From NCBI GenBank assembly GCA_964035015.1, contig OZ036011.1, forward strand, positions 9,079,982 to 9,143,981: 64,000 nucleotides of DNA, in the 5' to 3' direction. The position numbers were made by a program, and so were the translations under genes. Shown one piece after another: positions 34,901 to 62,492 of the stretch. Position 1 is the stretch's first letter. The number at the start of each line of letters is the position of its first letter. Under the pieces are notes generated by a model, which did no database searches, was not told where the DNA came from, and worked only from the letters and a program-made list of their open reading frames with translations. This DNA is from Corallium rubrum (lineage: Eukaryota; Cnidaria; Anthozoa; Scleralcyonacea; Coralliidae).

Positions 34901-36442
34901 CATTGGCCTGAAAAACAGAGAAAAATCTTCTCGACGTTTCGAGTGAAGGCCCTTCATCACGAGGGGAGGCCTTCGCTTGAAACGTCGAGAAGATTTTTCT
35001 CTGTTTTTCAGGCCAACGTGACTTAACCCTGGTAATATTTGGATTTCAACCGTGGCCGACGCTGTCCTAGAAGCCTTTAACTATAAAACAAATGTTATTT
35101 TTAATATCTGGTGCACTACTAGTGATCTTATGTGTGCATTTATGCCGTAATAACATACATAAATAGCTCTTAGCCAATGAGAGTGCTTGTTTTACTCAAG
35201 TCATTGTGTAACAGTTGAACATAGATACACAAAGACGTTTTTAATATCACACAGCAACTATTCTATACTGTATATACATTTCCACCCACAAAATGCCTTT
35301 CAAAGAACGCTATGTTTGGCAAAAGTAATTGATTTTACCGTTAAAAATAGAAGCCAGCCCCTTTGCTCAGCGTGAAAGAAACAATTATTTCAATCACAAA
35401 TCGTTGTACAAACCAAATTTGGGAGCATAATTTCAATTCTCAATAGACACTAGATGTCAAGCGAGTAAAGGACAATAAAGATATATTCAAACGTGCTTCA
35501 AAAAAATACCCTACCTTGCTGTATAACGATCTCGGCGACGTTGTGTTTAACCAAGAACATCGCATCGAAGATATCACTGTAAACAAACGAAGCAGTCCCC
35601 GTCATTAAAGGCATCAAAAATTCATGTCAGACTAAAAGTGGTTCGATTATCTGTACATGAACCCCCAACTGAGACACACAATTTGATGGAACAAAAGCAA
35701 CTCCGGGAAAAATCGAATACTGGCTAAACACTCCTTTTTTAATATGTATATAAACGCTTCTCTCACCTTCTCTCGGTCTCATCGAGATGCGAGAAAAGGA
35801 TGTTTTTCGCAATCGACTTCGACAGGGCAGCCATGGTTTTGTAATCCTTCGGCACAACCTGAAAATGTCCAGTGTTTTTATATAAATTGCATGAATAACT
35901 TCGGTACAACACAACCGGGTTACTAAAGTACTTCAATAGGAAGTGTCAGTTCCTTTTCTAAGGTGTCGTTTCGTTACCTTTTTCACGTAAGACGTGGCTT
36001 CGGCCTCCGATATAACGGCAGCACTGACAGCTCCTCTTCGCCGCATTCGCACGTTCGGCTGTTTCGGTCGGCTCTCCTCGACTTCATCGAAACTTTGCCC
36101 TCCTTCGCCGGCTTCTTCCCTCCCTTCGTCGTCCACGGGCTGTGGTTCGGTCTCCTAACGATTAATTAAAGCTACAGGTTATAGTAAACTGCTCGTTGAA
36201 GCACATGAAGCGGCGACGGAATGGCAAATGGACAGAGAATCGTGGATAGGGGGAACCAAAACAATAGTTACCTTTTCAAGTTTCTCGAAATATTCGCGAA
36301 GGAACTTGTAGGGATTGACAGGTTTGGACATACACAGCTGAAAAATACATTCTTTCAGAATCGGTTGGATGTTGTGTCTTTCAACGTACTCTTCGCACTG
36401 CCTCATCGCCTCGCTATCTCCATCCTGTTCTTTCGACGCCAT
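10984..36442 (-). CDS. PRKAR1A: cAMP-dependent protein kinase type I regulatory subunit, nine coding exons
   Basis: Exons in order: 36442-36272, 36154-35978, 35858-35767, 35576-35515, 29931-29885, 29055-28957, 26607-26365, 25112-25031 and 11156-10984. All have GT/AG borders and consistent phases and give 381 residues, the length of human PRKAR1A. Residues 1-57 form the dimerisation/docking domain; RRRGAV at 95-100 is the type-I pseudosubstrate (Ala at the phospho-site). Two cyclic-nucleotide-binding domains follow. Site A cassette [15 protein letters not shown] has Glu202 and Arg211; site B cassette [15 protein letters not shown] has Glu326 and Arg335. Known role: holds PKA catalytic subunits inactive until cAMP binds. 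It could equally be named for the RI-alpha/beta ancestor. Its last intron (25030-11157) encloses a ZIP gene on the other strand. Confidence 0.96.
11204..11281. repeat. Short hairpin element
   Basis: CTCGCAGGTGAATAG at 11204-11218 and its exact complement at 11267-11281 enclose about 48 bp, 47 bp upstream (in PRKAR1 sense) of the last PRKAR1 exon. Probably a tiny MITE. Confidence 0.6.
12266..12533. mobile_element. MITE with ~33-bp inverted ends
   Basis: Terminal repeats start TTCAAATTATGAAGCTTAAC at 12266 with the near-complement ending at 12533. The interior contains two copies of a GGTTTAGGGTTTCCGGGG segment. It lies upstream of the ZIP gene, inside the PRKAR1 last intron. Confidence 0.65.
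12831..12837 (+). promoter_or_regulatory. Candidate TATA box of the ZIP gene
   Basis: TATATAA stands about 340 bp before the chosen ZIP start codon. It is the only clear core-promoter-like motif seen in the near upstream region; use is inferred, not shown. Confidence 0.35.
12885..13001 (+). other. Possible upstream ORF (38 codons) in the ZIP leader
   Basis: An ATG at 12885 opens 38 codons ending TAA at 12999-13001, between the candidate TATA box and the ZIP start. A second very short ATG frame starts near 13006. If the transcript starts near 12860 both would precede the main start and could dampen translation. Coding function is not supported. Confidence 0.3.
13169..14989 (+). CDS. ZIP (SLC39A1/2/3-like) zinc transporter with very long His/Asp-rich loop, single exon
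   Basis: An uninterrupted 606-residue frame starts at the ATG at 13169; the open frame further upstream lacks an ATG. The N-terminal hydrophobic segment (about 5-25) is followed by two more membrane segments ([38 protein letters not shown]). A hydrophilic loop covers about residues 178-445. Five C-terminal membrane segments follow, with the ZIP signature [11 protein letters not shown] and [13 protein letters not shown] carrying the metal-site His/Glu residues. Family role (known): Zn2+ uptake across plasma or vesicle membranes. The loop is five ~50-residue repeats with HHHxHH clusters plus [17 protein letters not shown] and DDHxNDHEDF segments; related transporters have only a short His cluster. 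The gene is intronless and lies antisense inside the last PRKAR1 intron, which may point to a retrocopy origin, though some ZIP genes are naturally intron-poor. Confidence 0.92.
   Translation: MHSSAVKIISLVSLFALTFVSGVLPLKLRSGRGPNNVDRRQESRDRRRRQLISLATCFAGGAFFASSMLGLLPVVQREFKDLLDEAMIKTEFPVAEFSVSVGFFMILIVEQIIYVLKEKQVKWHSEVCSEDSRSPLLGNSKDTFSGASFVKHGKKENITERENTERESGESDDEEIVNLHHHHHAHHHHGDAGNFDHTSIENHVNQNPHGYQSPHTHPDDHGNYHEDFDHHHAHHHDHHRDGDVGDLDNHVNQSPRAYQSQHTHNDAHDPSYNHKDFDHHHNHHRDGDASDLHHDHTSIGNQVKQNQGSHQSSHALKDDHDNDHEEDSDHHQAYHHNHHKDGDASDLDHSSIGNHVNQNPGGYQSQHIHPDDHRNDHEDFDHHHDHHRDGDAGDLDHSSIDNHVNQNPGDYHSSNTHSDDHNNDHEDDSHHHQHDHCIFENTSTKHHNERHYLRSYLLLIALSIHALFEGLAVGLFQNIDSMVELLGPLIIHKCILGFSMGVILVQHCFPSFMIVKSSFLFAAMSPIGLGFGILMLTYTSAELGHIFSAIFQAIATGTFLYVTFFEIFFHELNSRECHKLLKAFMMVLGFSLIAVMQFFDTKINSD
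15053..15131. mobile_element. Short deleted copy of the AAGTAATACGAGCAAC family
   Basis: 79 bp with ends matching the longer copies at 17731-18035 and 63189-63534, but lacking the central ~200 bp. It directly abuts the next repeat at 15132. Confidence 0.6.
15132..15365 (+). mobile_element. Left part of the 44542-44997 element family
   Basis: It starts TAGACTTTCTCAAAGTCC and follows the 44542-44997 element for about 230 bp (including the GGAAGTTGGAGTTAAACAGA segment), then diverges; the right end is missing. Confidence 0.65.
15366..16769. other. PRKAR1 intron sequence without recognised features
   Basis: AT-rich DNA. A 63-codon frame at 15574-15765 has no recognisable family. No gene or clear repeat is seen. 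Confidence 0.4.
16770..17115. repeat. AT-rich ~30/60-bp array, inverted relative to 19845-21076
   Basis: Repeats of TATAAAACTTGTTGCA-like units. The boundary TCTGACATATATACAACTT at its left end reappears as the reverse complement near 21060-21077, so this array and 19845-21076 are inverted arms. Confidence 0.8.
17731..18035. mobile_element. MITE-like element of the AAGTAATACGAGCAAC family
   Basis: Shares its left half (ATACGAGCAACAAATTGCTG), centre (GAAACAGCATGTTGCAGCAA) and right end (GTATTACATAG) with 63189-63534. It is rich in GTTGCA/TGCAAC palindromic words and non-coding. Confidence 0.7.
18036..19455. other. PRKAR1 intron sequence, no gene
   Basis: Contains a dispersed motif ACGAGTAAAATCGTCTGGTG (18071-18090), also degenerate near 39075, and a GACGCG/CGCGTC-rich patch at 19080-19200. 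Nothing else recognised. Confidence 0.4.
19456..20490 (+). repeat. ~515-bp tandem duplication
   Basis: The segment from 19456 (TTAAGTGGAAACATTCGATC) recurs at 19971 almost without change, differing mainly in length of a poly-C run (19530 versus 20047) and in where it enters the following array. Recent by its near identity. Confidence 0.9.
20380..21076 (+). repeat. AT-rich ~60-bp array (GTTGTGTATATTTTGCAACA...)
   Basis: At least five nearly perfect ~60-bp units, decaying rightwards into ~30-bp units. It is the inverted arm of 16770-17115. Confidence 0.9.
21281..24095 (+). repeat. 2.8-kb minisatellite of TTGGGTCTG/TTGGGTCCG nonamers
   Basis: Built from GTTGGGTCT, GTTGGGTCC, GTTGCGTCC and TTCTTAAAATTC sub-units arranged in higher-order blocks, for example the recurring GTTGGCTCTGTTGCGTTTG block seen about a dozen times. 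Open frames here are repeat artefacts. A detached piece with both orientations (GTTGGGTCTGTTGGACCCAAC) sits at 24438-24458. It lies in the last PRKAR1 intron. Confidence 0.95.
24485..24652 (+). mobile_element. Right part of the 44542-44997 element family
   Basis: Matches about 44830-44997 (AAACAAGTCCGCCTCTTTCC to GGCGGACTTGGAGCA) and ends with the same inverted end; the left half is absent. Confidence 0.65.
25140..25510. repeat. Degenerate tandem repeat (TGTGTAGCCAGTTGACTG-like)
   Basis: Loosely repeated words such as CTGTGTAACCAGTTGACTGC and GCAGCCAGTTGAC. The same theme continues at 26240-26340, so the SINE and other material at 25511-26240 appear to be inserted in the array. Confidence 0.5.
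25522..25871 (-). mobile_element. tRNA-derived SINE insertion with 11-bp target duplication
   Basis: Flanked by direct repeat ATGTACAGGTA (25511-25521, 25872-25882). The minus strand carries a tRNA-like head: box A TGGCTCAGTGGTCAGAGC, an anticodon-like loop CTAGAAT and box B GTGGGTTCAATTCC, followed by GCATTTTTCGCAACTGGTCC. A ~52-bp tail segment is repeated at both ends (25524-25575, 25803-25857), suggesting a dimer or partial second copy. The family also occurs at 29277-29573. Confidence 0.85.
25889..26239. mobile_element. Probable MITE with GAGAAGTTTT ends
   Basis: Left end GAGAAGTTTTTTTTTG and right end CAAAGAAAACTTCTC are inverted; internal GCGCGG words are frequent. It lies between PRKAR1 exons 7 and 8, next to the SINE. 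Confidence 0.45.
26990..27105. repeat. Hairpin repeat
   Basis: ACACTTAATGTCTGCTCCC at the left and GGGAGCAGACATTAAGTGT at the right are exact complements around a ~65-bp centre. In a PRKAR1 intron. Confidence 0.65.
27359..27542 (-). mobile_element. Penelope-like terminal repeat (solo) with 11-bp target duplication
   Basis: Flanked by ATAAACAATGT (27348-27358 and 27543-27553), a duplication confirmed by the uninterrupted copy near 5690. The insert is near-identical to the end of the 40523-41153 element, including the CACCACGTAAAATATTTC segment and a hammerhead-like motif on the minus strand. Confidence 0.75.
27437..27480 (-). ncRNA. Hammerhead ribozyme-like motif
   Basis: On the minus strand: stem I TTGCT, core CTGATGA, one extra A, stem II GGCCTG with six-base loop and CAGGCC, core GAAA, one-pair stem III GC, UU cleavage position, stem I AGCAA. 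This is a type-I hammerhead layout with minimal helix III, the form described for Penelope-like elements. Activity is untested; the extra A after CTGATGA departs from the textbook core. Confidence 0.6.
27770..28320. repeat. 20-bp minisatellite, unit like AGAGAAGTTACGCTACATTC
   Basis: About 20 clean units at 27830-28130 with decayed flanks, in the intron between PRKAR1 exons 6 and 7. Shares the core TTACGCTACATT with the complement of the array at 41500-42560. Confidence 0.9.
29277..29573 (+). mobile_element. tRNA-derived SINE, 297 bp, 15-bp target duplication
   Basis: Bounded by direct repeat ACATGTAGTGTTTTA (29262-29276, 29574-29588). It begins with a hairpin around TAATATTGGGCATTTCAC, then the tRNA-like head at about 29408-29475 (box A TGGCTCAGTGGTCAGAGC, box B GGTTGTGGGTTCAATTCC) and the GCAACTGGTCCCAGTTTGG body. 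It is inserted into an older foldback (29215-29855) whose ends share CATGGCAGGAGCATT. Confidence 0.88.
30480..34720 (+). repeat. 4.2-kb purine-strand minisatellite, unit GGAAGGAGTGAGAGAAAAA
   Basis: About 200 units of 12-20 bp alternating GGAAGGAGTGAGAGAAAAA with GGAAGGTGTGAGAG variants. The + strand is almost wholly purine plus scattered T. The complement reads as >1300-codon open frames in all three minus frames (Ser/Phe/Leu/Pro/His-rich), a repeat artefact rather than protein. It lies between PRKAR1 exons 4 and 5, so the transcript contains the pyrimidine strand. Confidence 0.97.
34884..35065. mobile_element. Foldback element, decayed relative of 51853-52065
   Basis: Arms ATTACCAGGGTTAAGTCAC.. 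and the complement ending GTGACTTAACCCTGGTAAT. The hammerhead-like core seen in the other copy is altered here (left arm) and deleted at the centre. It continues with TTTGGATTTCAACCGTGGCC as in the other copy. Confidence 0.75.
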
Positions 36443-37215
36443 CTTGGGCCAAATTGCCTTCAGCTGCACACGGCTGCAACAGGCGGAGCCTGATAATACA
36501 ATGACGTCACCACTCACAAAATTTTACGGTGAATTATTGTAATTTTCCTTCCTTAGCCTGCACAGAAATATGCACAGGCTACCTTCCCTGCACTCTCCTA
36601 TCGCTTCTCTATATCCTTCCCCCGCGTGTCCTTCTCTATTTTTTCTCCCTCTCATTTCTCCTTTTTCCCTTCTCTTTTCCTTTTCCTCTCGATTCCACTT
36701 CCTCTCCCTTTCCCTTTCCCTTTCCCTATCCCTCTCCATTTCTCTTTCCTTCTCCCTTTCTGTCTCTTTTCCTCTCCCACTCCCTCTTCTATTGACTAGC
36801 TAGTGTAAATATATAGCATCAACATTTTATCATACAAACGTGTATAATTATGAACAATTTCTAAATAATTATGACAGAAAAAATTATGAATATTCATGGA
36901 ATAGAAAACGGCTGCCCGTGTTTTGTATAGATAACTAATTATAATTTATAACTGTATAGAAACTCTGCATAAAACTGCATTAATATTAAATTAAAATGCT
37001 CAAAACTCAACTATTCAAGAAACTTCGGAATGTGTCGGACCTGTACGGCTATTAATCGGAATTTGTTTCGTACCCAGTCCACGACGCTTTCGCTCGGTGA
37101 TCATGGCGACGACGAAAACAATTTCGAAGAGTCCAAGCAGAATTTTGGTTCTGTAAATCGCAAAATGTTATAGCCAGAAGAACGTTAAAGTCGTTTTAAC
37201 AACACTAGGTTAAAA
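36443..37215. promoter_or_regulatory. Shared divergent 5' region of PRKAR1 and IFT56
   Basis: 773 bp separate the two start codons on opposite strands. Position 36545-36790 is pyrimidine-rich (TTTCCC/CTCTCC repeats). CpG-containing sequence lies near each start. No TATA box or well-defined element is identified; a bidirectional promoter is inferred from arrangement only. Confidence 0.5.
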
Positions 37216-55813
<18,598 letters not shown>

Positions 55814-55954
55814 GCTTCTGTTCCTTTTTTGACAAAGCAGAGAAAAGCATTTTTAACTTATAATTTATTTATAATATAAGAGTTGAACACATGTACAGTG
55901 AGAGGACCATTGCCATTTCCTTGGGGTTTTTTATTGTTGTTTTTTTTTGTTTAA

Positions 55955-56435
55955 AGTGTATATGAAACGAAAATTAAATTTGTCTTATTTGAAAGAACTC
56001 TTAAAATAATGGGGAATATCAATTTACAGCTTTTTCATATTTTACTTAGTTCTTGAGATATTTAGACTTATGTGATATTCAAATGAGATAACTTATGGTT
56101 CGTTTTTTTCTAATTAACATATTCGAAAATCGCGAATATATTTAAGATTATTGAACAAAATCACTTGAAACTTTGCATATTGCTACAGTTCATGCAACTA
56201 AACATGAAAGACACGTTACGAGTGATTTTGATCAATAATCGGCTTAAAAATAATCACGATTTTCGAATATATTAATTAGAAAAAAAACGAACCATAAGTT
56301 ATCTCATTTGAATATCACATAAGTGTAAATATCTCAAGAACTAAGTAAAATATGAAAAAGCTGTAAATTGATATTCCCCATTATTTTAAGAGTTCTTTCA
56401 AATAAGACAAACTTAATTTTCGTTTCATATACACT
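55955..56435. mobile_element. TTAA-flanked foldback MITE, 481 bp
   Basis: TTAA at 55951-55954 and 56436-56439; ends AGTGTATATGAAACG / CGTTTCATATACACT with arms of about 170 bp (including GAACCATAAGTTATCTCATT). It lies ~140 bp past the IFT56 stop, so probably in or just after its 3' UTR. Confidence 0.82.
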
Positions 56436-56496
56436 TTAAGCACGGTTTAAATTACCTAGAATTATATCTCGACGACAGAGGTATTACGTAATATAT

Positions 56497-56625
56497 CAAC
56501 AACGAGTTTGAGTTTTTCATCAGGGGATCCAAACACGAGAAAACAGGATGAAAGCACGAGGCCGAAGGCCGAGTGGTTTTATTGTTTTCGAGTGTTTGGA
56601 TTCCCCTGATGAAACACGATAAACG
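56497..56625. mobile_element. Short foldback element
   Basis: CATCAGGGGATCCAAACACGA and TCGAGTGTTTGGATTCCCCT plus outer AACGAG / CGAGTT words form inverted arms around GAGGCCGAAGGCCGAG. Confidence 0.6.
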
Positions 56626-56855
56626 AGTTGGTGATATGGCATCTCAATCGAGCGATTTCAATTACAAAATACAGTTAAAATAAACCCTCAAGAGATTTTA
56701 TTCTTGAGTGTGTGTAAAATTTATTCATACAGCAACTTGTTTATTTTGCATAGATAATTAAGATCTTAAGAATTAGATCAACACTGGTTTTCATCTAATA
56801 TCTTGGGCTTTCCTGGCGTATCCAACGTCAATCAGGTGATTGAATGGACTATTGT

Positions 56856-57795
56856 AATAGACCTTTTCGATAATTACGTCACGCTTCATGAAAACGAGGC
56901 TCCCAGGCCAAAGTTTCACAATTTTGATTATCATTGTAATCCCGTCATATCTGTTTATGGAAGAAGATGGCTAATAACGTCCAAACTATATATGGTAGAA
57001 ATACATCGTGTACGTATGTTGTATAAGCTTTCATTTGATGTATATTTTAAGTTTCTGTGTTGTGTGTAACTTTTTAAAATGTCCAAAATGTTCGCACCAT
57101 TGCTCGTCAAGTAATAAATATGATATGGATTTCTCACAACTGTTGTAGAATTTCGAATACCGTTTTTAAAATATTTAACATACAACTTTGAAATGTATAT
57201 CAAACAGAAGATACTGTAAAATGCTATTTGTGGTAGAACTTTCAAGTTTCTAGCTTAAGGGGAAGTATTTTAAAAATGAGAGAAATTAATGTTATCTTGG
57301 TCTGATGGATGAATTGTTAAGTTTGTTTTGTTTACAACTCAGACCAAGATAATAGTACGTTTTCCCATCAGTTTTAAAATACTTTCTCTTAAACTAAAAA
57401 CTTGAAAGTTGTACCACAAATAGCATTTTACAGTATCTTCTGTTTGATATATGTTTCAAAGTTGTGCGTTAAGTATTTTAAAAACAATATCCGAAATTCT
57501 ACAACAGTTGTGGGACTTCATTATTATTACTTGACGAGCAATGGTGCGAACATTTTGGAAATTTTAAAAATTTACACACGTCACAGAAACTTATAATATA
57601 CATCAAATGAAAGCTTATGAAATGCCTAACAACATACGTACACGATGTATTTCTACCATATGTAGTTTGGACGTTATTAGCCATCTTCTTCCATAAACAA
57701 ATATGGCAGGATTACTATGATAATCAAAATTGTGAAACTTTGGCCTGGGAGCCTCGTTTTCATGAAGCGTGACGTAATTATTGAAAAGGTCTATT
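56856..57795. mobile_element. Large foldback element, 940 bp
   Basis: AATAGACCTTTTCGATAATT at the left pairs with the complement ending 57795. The two ~430-bp arms remain alignable to a small centre at about 57300-57350 (TTATCTTGGTCTGA / CTCAGACCAAGATAA). Intergenic and non-coding; frames inside are artefacts. Confidence 0.85.
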
Positions 57796-57855
57796 GGCTG
57801 ATTATCTCATGAATTATTAATGAGTTTGAGATAGCATTTGCAATATTCTTGTCAT

Positions 57856-58046
57856 CAAAATGTTTTGAAGTTCGTTCTGAAGTACGCAAGTTCACTGGGA
57901 AGTTCGTAAATTCGTTTTGAACTACGTATTTGATTGGCTACTGGGAGCCAAATAGCCAATCAAATGCTTAGTTCAAAACGAACCTGCGTACTGCTACTAC
58001 TGTGTAATGAACTTGCGAACTTTGGAACGAATTTCAAAACATTTTG
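57856..58046. mobile_element. Foldback element, 191 bp
   Basis: CAAAATGTTTTGAAGTTCGTT .. AACGAATTTCAAAACATTTTG, with ATTTGATTGGCT / AGCCAATCAAAT at the centre. Confidence 0.75.
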
Positions 58047-58071
58047 GTGAAAAGTATGTTACAAATTTGCG

Positions 58072-58310
58072 AGTCAGAACCCCTTTCCGACCTACGCAGA
58101 CTTCGGGGGAAAGTCGGCTCTCGGCCGCGAGTCAGTCAGGTTTTGAACTGGTCAAACAAGTTGTAGTTTATGAACACACGTAAGCAATCGTGAGCAGGAA
58201 AATAGCAGATAACGCGTTAGAGCCTGGGCCCAAAATAGTATCTTGGCAACCGTTCACGCATGCTCAAAAAGAAATATCGAGTTTGTTGGCAGAGCCCACT
58301 TTCCCCCGAA
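58072..58310. repeat. Inverted copies of the window-start repeat
   Basis: 58072-58125 (reverse) and 58247-58310 (forward) both match 1-110, sharing AGAGCC.ACTTTCCCCCGAAG and GCATGCTCAAAAAGAAATAT. Confidence 0.6.
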
Positions 58311-61300
58311 TAGTTCTATCAATATTCAGTATTCTGACACTGATGTATTTTCTTAGTTCTGATTGGATAATTTGCACCACATGACACCGTGTTTGTCATG
58401 GCAACGCTCAGTCATGCGTTATTTCCCGTGCAGTAAGTTTAACAACATGGATATGATAAAGCACGGTTGCCAAATTTTAGAAATTGTGAAGCTACACCGA
58501 GGAATACAAAAGATTGGACAGCTTGGAATATCATAATTTCTTAAGGTAAACTTGTAGTTTAGATATTTTTATAAGAGACACGTTCTTACGCGAGGAAATT
58601 TAAGCAAAGATGTCGTGCAAGTGTAAATTTCATATCCAGTGTACTCAAATTGGATATTAAAATGTTTAAAGCACTCCTTTGTTTGTGTTTTATCGAGGTT
58701 TACATTCACTCGTTCACGAACAAGGATCTCTAAATTAAATACTACACTCGACTTCGCCTCAAGCAATATTTAATTTCTCCTTCGTTGTTAGTGAAATCGT
58801 GGATGTAAATCCCAATAGCACCTCACGCGAGTGCTTTAATCCATAAGTAATTTCCATACTTCACTTAGCGACATCTCCGAAATCCCCTATTAGATGCAAG
58901 TAATAAAGAACAATGCAGAAAAGCAGTGCTTTTATTCTTTTACTTAACATGCATCTAAATCATGGGTCGGCGACGATCGGCGACATGAGAACCAGGCTTA
59001 ACGGAGTGCGAATGATTAGGAATTGAATGAAACTTCTATCAGGATCAAGAAAACATTTATTAAGGGTTATTTTTGAACTTCTATATTATATATCCATGTG
59101 TTTTTTTCTGTATTTCTCTCGGACCCCGAGAGGCCGAGCTGGTACGTTAAAAGGGATGACGATAACGACCCGTCCAGTCTTTAATTACGCTTTGCCAAAA
59201 TGTCTTCAAAAATATTTTTCCTAAAAGCTAGACGGTAAAGCAAATTTCTGACTAGGATTTTTGTTGTGGTGAGGTTGTACAGAAAATTGCTAAAATCTTG
59301 TCTCACTGAAGCTTGTCGACAAATTTGGAAAAACAAATTTGACATCATATTTTGGAAAAGTAGCCGAAGGCCTGGATGTGTCCTTTTGAGTTATCCCTTT
59401 TAAGAGAAGACAACCGGTTTCTCGTCCCAGTCTTACGCAACCTTTTGGTCGACAGGGACAAAAGTAGCGCGAAAAATATTCCTTTCGTCAACGAAGCACA
59501 GGAATGGCAGAACAAGGAACTGATTGTACCTAAAGTCTTCCAAGGAACACAAGGTTAGTACATATTTGAGTATTCCTTGAAACAACTTTATGAAACGAAG
59601 TCTTGGTTACTTACCTGAATTTAACCTTTCATTGTCCCCGAGCCGGGCGTAGGGCCGAAGGCCCGGAGCCCGGTGAGGGTGCTAATCTCGACATGCGTGG
59701 AGTCCACTTTACACGCGTGTTAAAATGCGAGGGAGACGAAATCTGTGAAATAGTTTATTTGTTTGTATATATATATGTTTGGTACGGTGTCACGCGGTAA
59801 GAATAGTTGGACACTGGTGACTAGCGACGAAGAAAACTATAAAGTATAAACTCTCAAACAAATAGTATTTTGCTTTCGTTTATTAAAACGAAACGAAATG
59901 GAGCACGAAGAAAAGAAGGATAGAAACAAGCCGTTTAATAGATCTTGAAGAGAAACCAGAGAACTTGAAGAAACCAAACGCCATATGGTAAACAAAAACG
60001 GTAGGATTCTTGTTGTTTTCAAGTTTTCGCTTAACCTAAACTGTCCTAAACAATATACAGCTTCACGTTTTCGTGCTTTCCCTTTGCTCGTCCAAAGCAT
60101 AAATCACCTTAACTAAAGCTACCTTATAACACTACCTTAGACTTTATGTGGACGCGATGTTTTTCATTGGCATTGGATGCATCTTATTTATTAAATACTC
60201 ATGGGCTTTGGTGATTTTTTTGGCTGTATTTCCGAATTTTCGACTGAACCGTTGTCTGTTTAATACTTCTTTCTGGAATCCGATTCTACTGAATTGTTTT
60301 TATCTCAGACTCTATTATAAATGTAATTTTTGAGCTGTCAACTTTTAATTCTGCCTTTGCAAAATGTACATGCATAGAGAAGCCATTTGAAGGCTTGCTA
60401 GAAATAATCCCTTTTGAAACCTCCTAAAAACAATATTTTTTTACAACCAGAATTTAATAATGAAATCTAAGTTTTGCTTTGATATGTTCAACTTTCATTA
60501 AATGATTTAAATCAGTTTTGTCATCCTATCGACCTATCCATAAATTGTATAATTTAATATCCCAAGGATTTAATATCATTTGTTTTTATATTTGTTTGTT
60601 TTTATATTGGCTGTATAATCAGGAGTGCTTTTTTTAATCAGGGGGTGGGTGGGTGGGGGTGTTTCAAAAAAGCATGTAAAAGCAGGCGAGGGGTTGTTGC
60701 ATTCATGTATTTCTAGTATTTGTACTAAATTCTCTAAATAACAATTAGTTCAATAGTCTGGCCATGGTGATTTGGCGGTGGGCAACCAAGATGATTGATT
60801 ATACTATTCTTGCTGGTTTTTTCGCGCTTCTTTTTAGCTGACGTCGGCATAAATCAAATTTGCGAGGTTGCTGTAATTTTAAGCGCTCTTCTCGAAACAT
60901 ACATGACATAGAAAAAAATTCTCTTTTACATAAACAAATAAAATAATGTTCATACTATTTGCTGAGAAAATTGAAAAATAGAGCCTCGTCTATAGGCATC
61001 GCCGATTTCTCTCGGGAAAGCGGAGGCTGGTTAAGAAACAATCTCGTTCGATTGGTCTATACTTAGCCTACGTCATAGCCTGTGTTGTGTTTAATTTTTG
61101 TTGTCACGCAGGCTAGTCTATACTGAGAGGCTATTAAAATCAAGAGTCTGTCAGATGTCGCGTGAAGTCCCGAATCGTCGCGTTTGGTGGGGATAGACAA
61201 GTTTTTACTAGCTCCAGGCTTCTTGTTATTAGTGCTTGGTAACCACGTGTAATAAAGTTGATCCGCCCTACCTCGGGTAGCCTGTAAACAGACTGTCTTC

Positions 61301-62336
61301 AGGGGGGTGTGGCTTTGGGAGAAAAGAAGACAGTCTGTGGACAATCCATTCAAAAATAAATTCTCTAGTCCGTGTGGCGGACTAATGTTCTGATTGGCTT
61401 ATGTCTCTGCTACTTCCGCTTCTATTATGATTGGCCAACGGTTTCTAACTTTCACTTTCATTATCAGAATGTGGTTGGGATCGTTTAATATTTTTGCTTG
61501 TGTTGCGACAAAATCGTTCAGTTAACTTTTAAATAATGAAGGTCATTTGCTGTGAAGCCGAGTCGTTTTGCTCAACTTTCAACGGGTTCAGTTTAGCAGA
61601 AAAATCGCCAGTGAAATCAGCGTGAGCTTCTGGAAAAGGCGGCTAGTGAAAGAATTAGCAAATCAACTGCCTTGGATACTTAAATAGGATTAGAAGGAAA
61701 TCGCGGGGTTTCCTTTTATTGCAGAGCAATGGCAGTTAATTAACGATATCGTCACAGTATTGTAGGTAGACATTTATTTCGCCAGTGTAGATACGTCAAA
61801 GGCGAGTCACCTTGCAGTTTGTTTACATGCCAGGTGTCAAGGGGCGGAAGGCTAATTATAGGGTTTGACGGCAGACGTTCTTTCTCCTCGTGTTTTCGCT
61901 TCGCGGCGCGGCTCGGCTCCCCGAAAGAACGTCTGCTCGCAGGCTATACCTCGGGCTAACTTTGACCGGGTGCTAAGAATAAATCATTCTCGTACCCAGA
62001 CATTTGCACTCCCGTAAACGGGGCTACACTTCAGCAGGCTACACTCTATGCCAGCAGTACATGGACAATACGGCCCCTTGAAATTTATTTCGCCAAAATC
62101 TGGCTCGCAGCGTTGCAAAGAGTAGAGCTTCGCATTCAATGCTAGTCTTCCTCGCAGGGCTGCGAGGGAGATTAATTCAATGCTTGGTGCAACAAAATTG
62201 TTCCGATACTTGGCGATTGCGTCTAATTCTGAACACAATATTCTGAATTACTTAAAAAGATACAAATTGTTTTTAAGTGTAAACCACGCGCTATCCATCA
62301 ATCAACAGAAATCACGGACCTTGTTGAAAAAGCATT
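58311..62336. other. Intergenic stretch without recognised gene
   Basis: Short frames (for example 59376-59558) have no recognisable family or convincing splice context. Short hairpins occur at 61268-61340 (AGACTGTCTTC / GAAGACAGTCT) and 61871-61935 (GCAGACGTTCTTTC / GAAAGAACGTCTGC). A G-rich patch lies at 60641-60660. Exons of an unrecognised gene could be missed. Confidence 0.4.
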
Positions 62337-62342
62337 TTTATT
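62337..62342 (-). promoter_or_regulatory. Candidate poly(A) signal of the PDI gene
   Basis: TTTATT on +, AATAAA on -, about 150 bp past the stop codon. Confidence 0.5.
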
Positions 62343-62492
62343 CGCACAACAAATGAAAATAACGTTTACCTATTATTTAAAGTTAATAATTTATAAAGGA
62401 TTAAGTACAAACACGCGACGGGGAAATTCTGTCCATGTTCAATGTTCATAAAACAGCCTTGAAATAAAATGCAGGCGTCCAAAGTACATCCT

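Noticed and set aside
34884-35065. Third active-looking hammerhead pair
   Set aside because: The left-arm core has a changed first base and the right arm lacks the CTGAYGA box; it is a decayed relative.
59376-59558. Possible exon (60 codons ending near a GT)
   Set aside because: No family recognised, no clear acceptor and no partner exon; not enough support.
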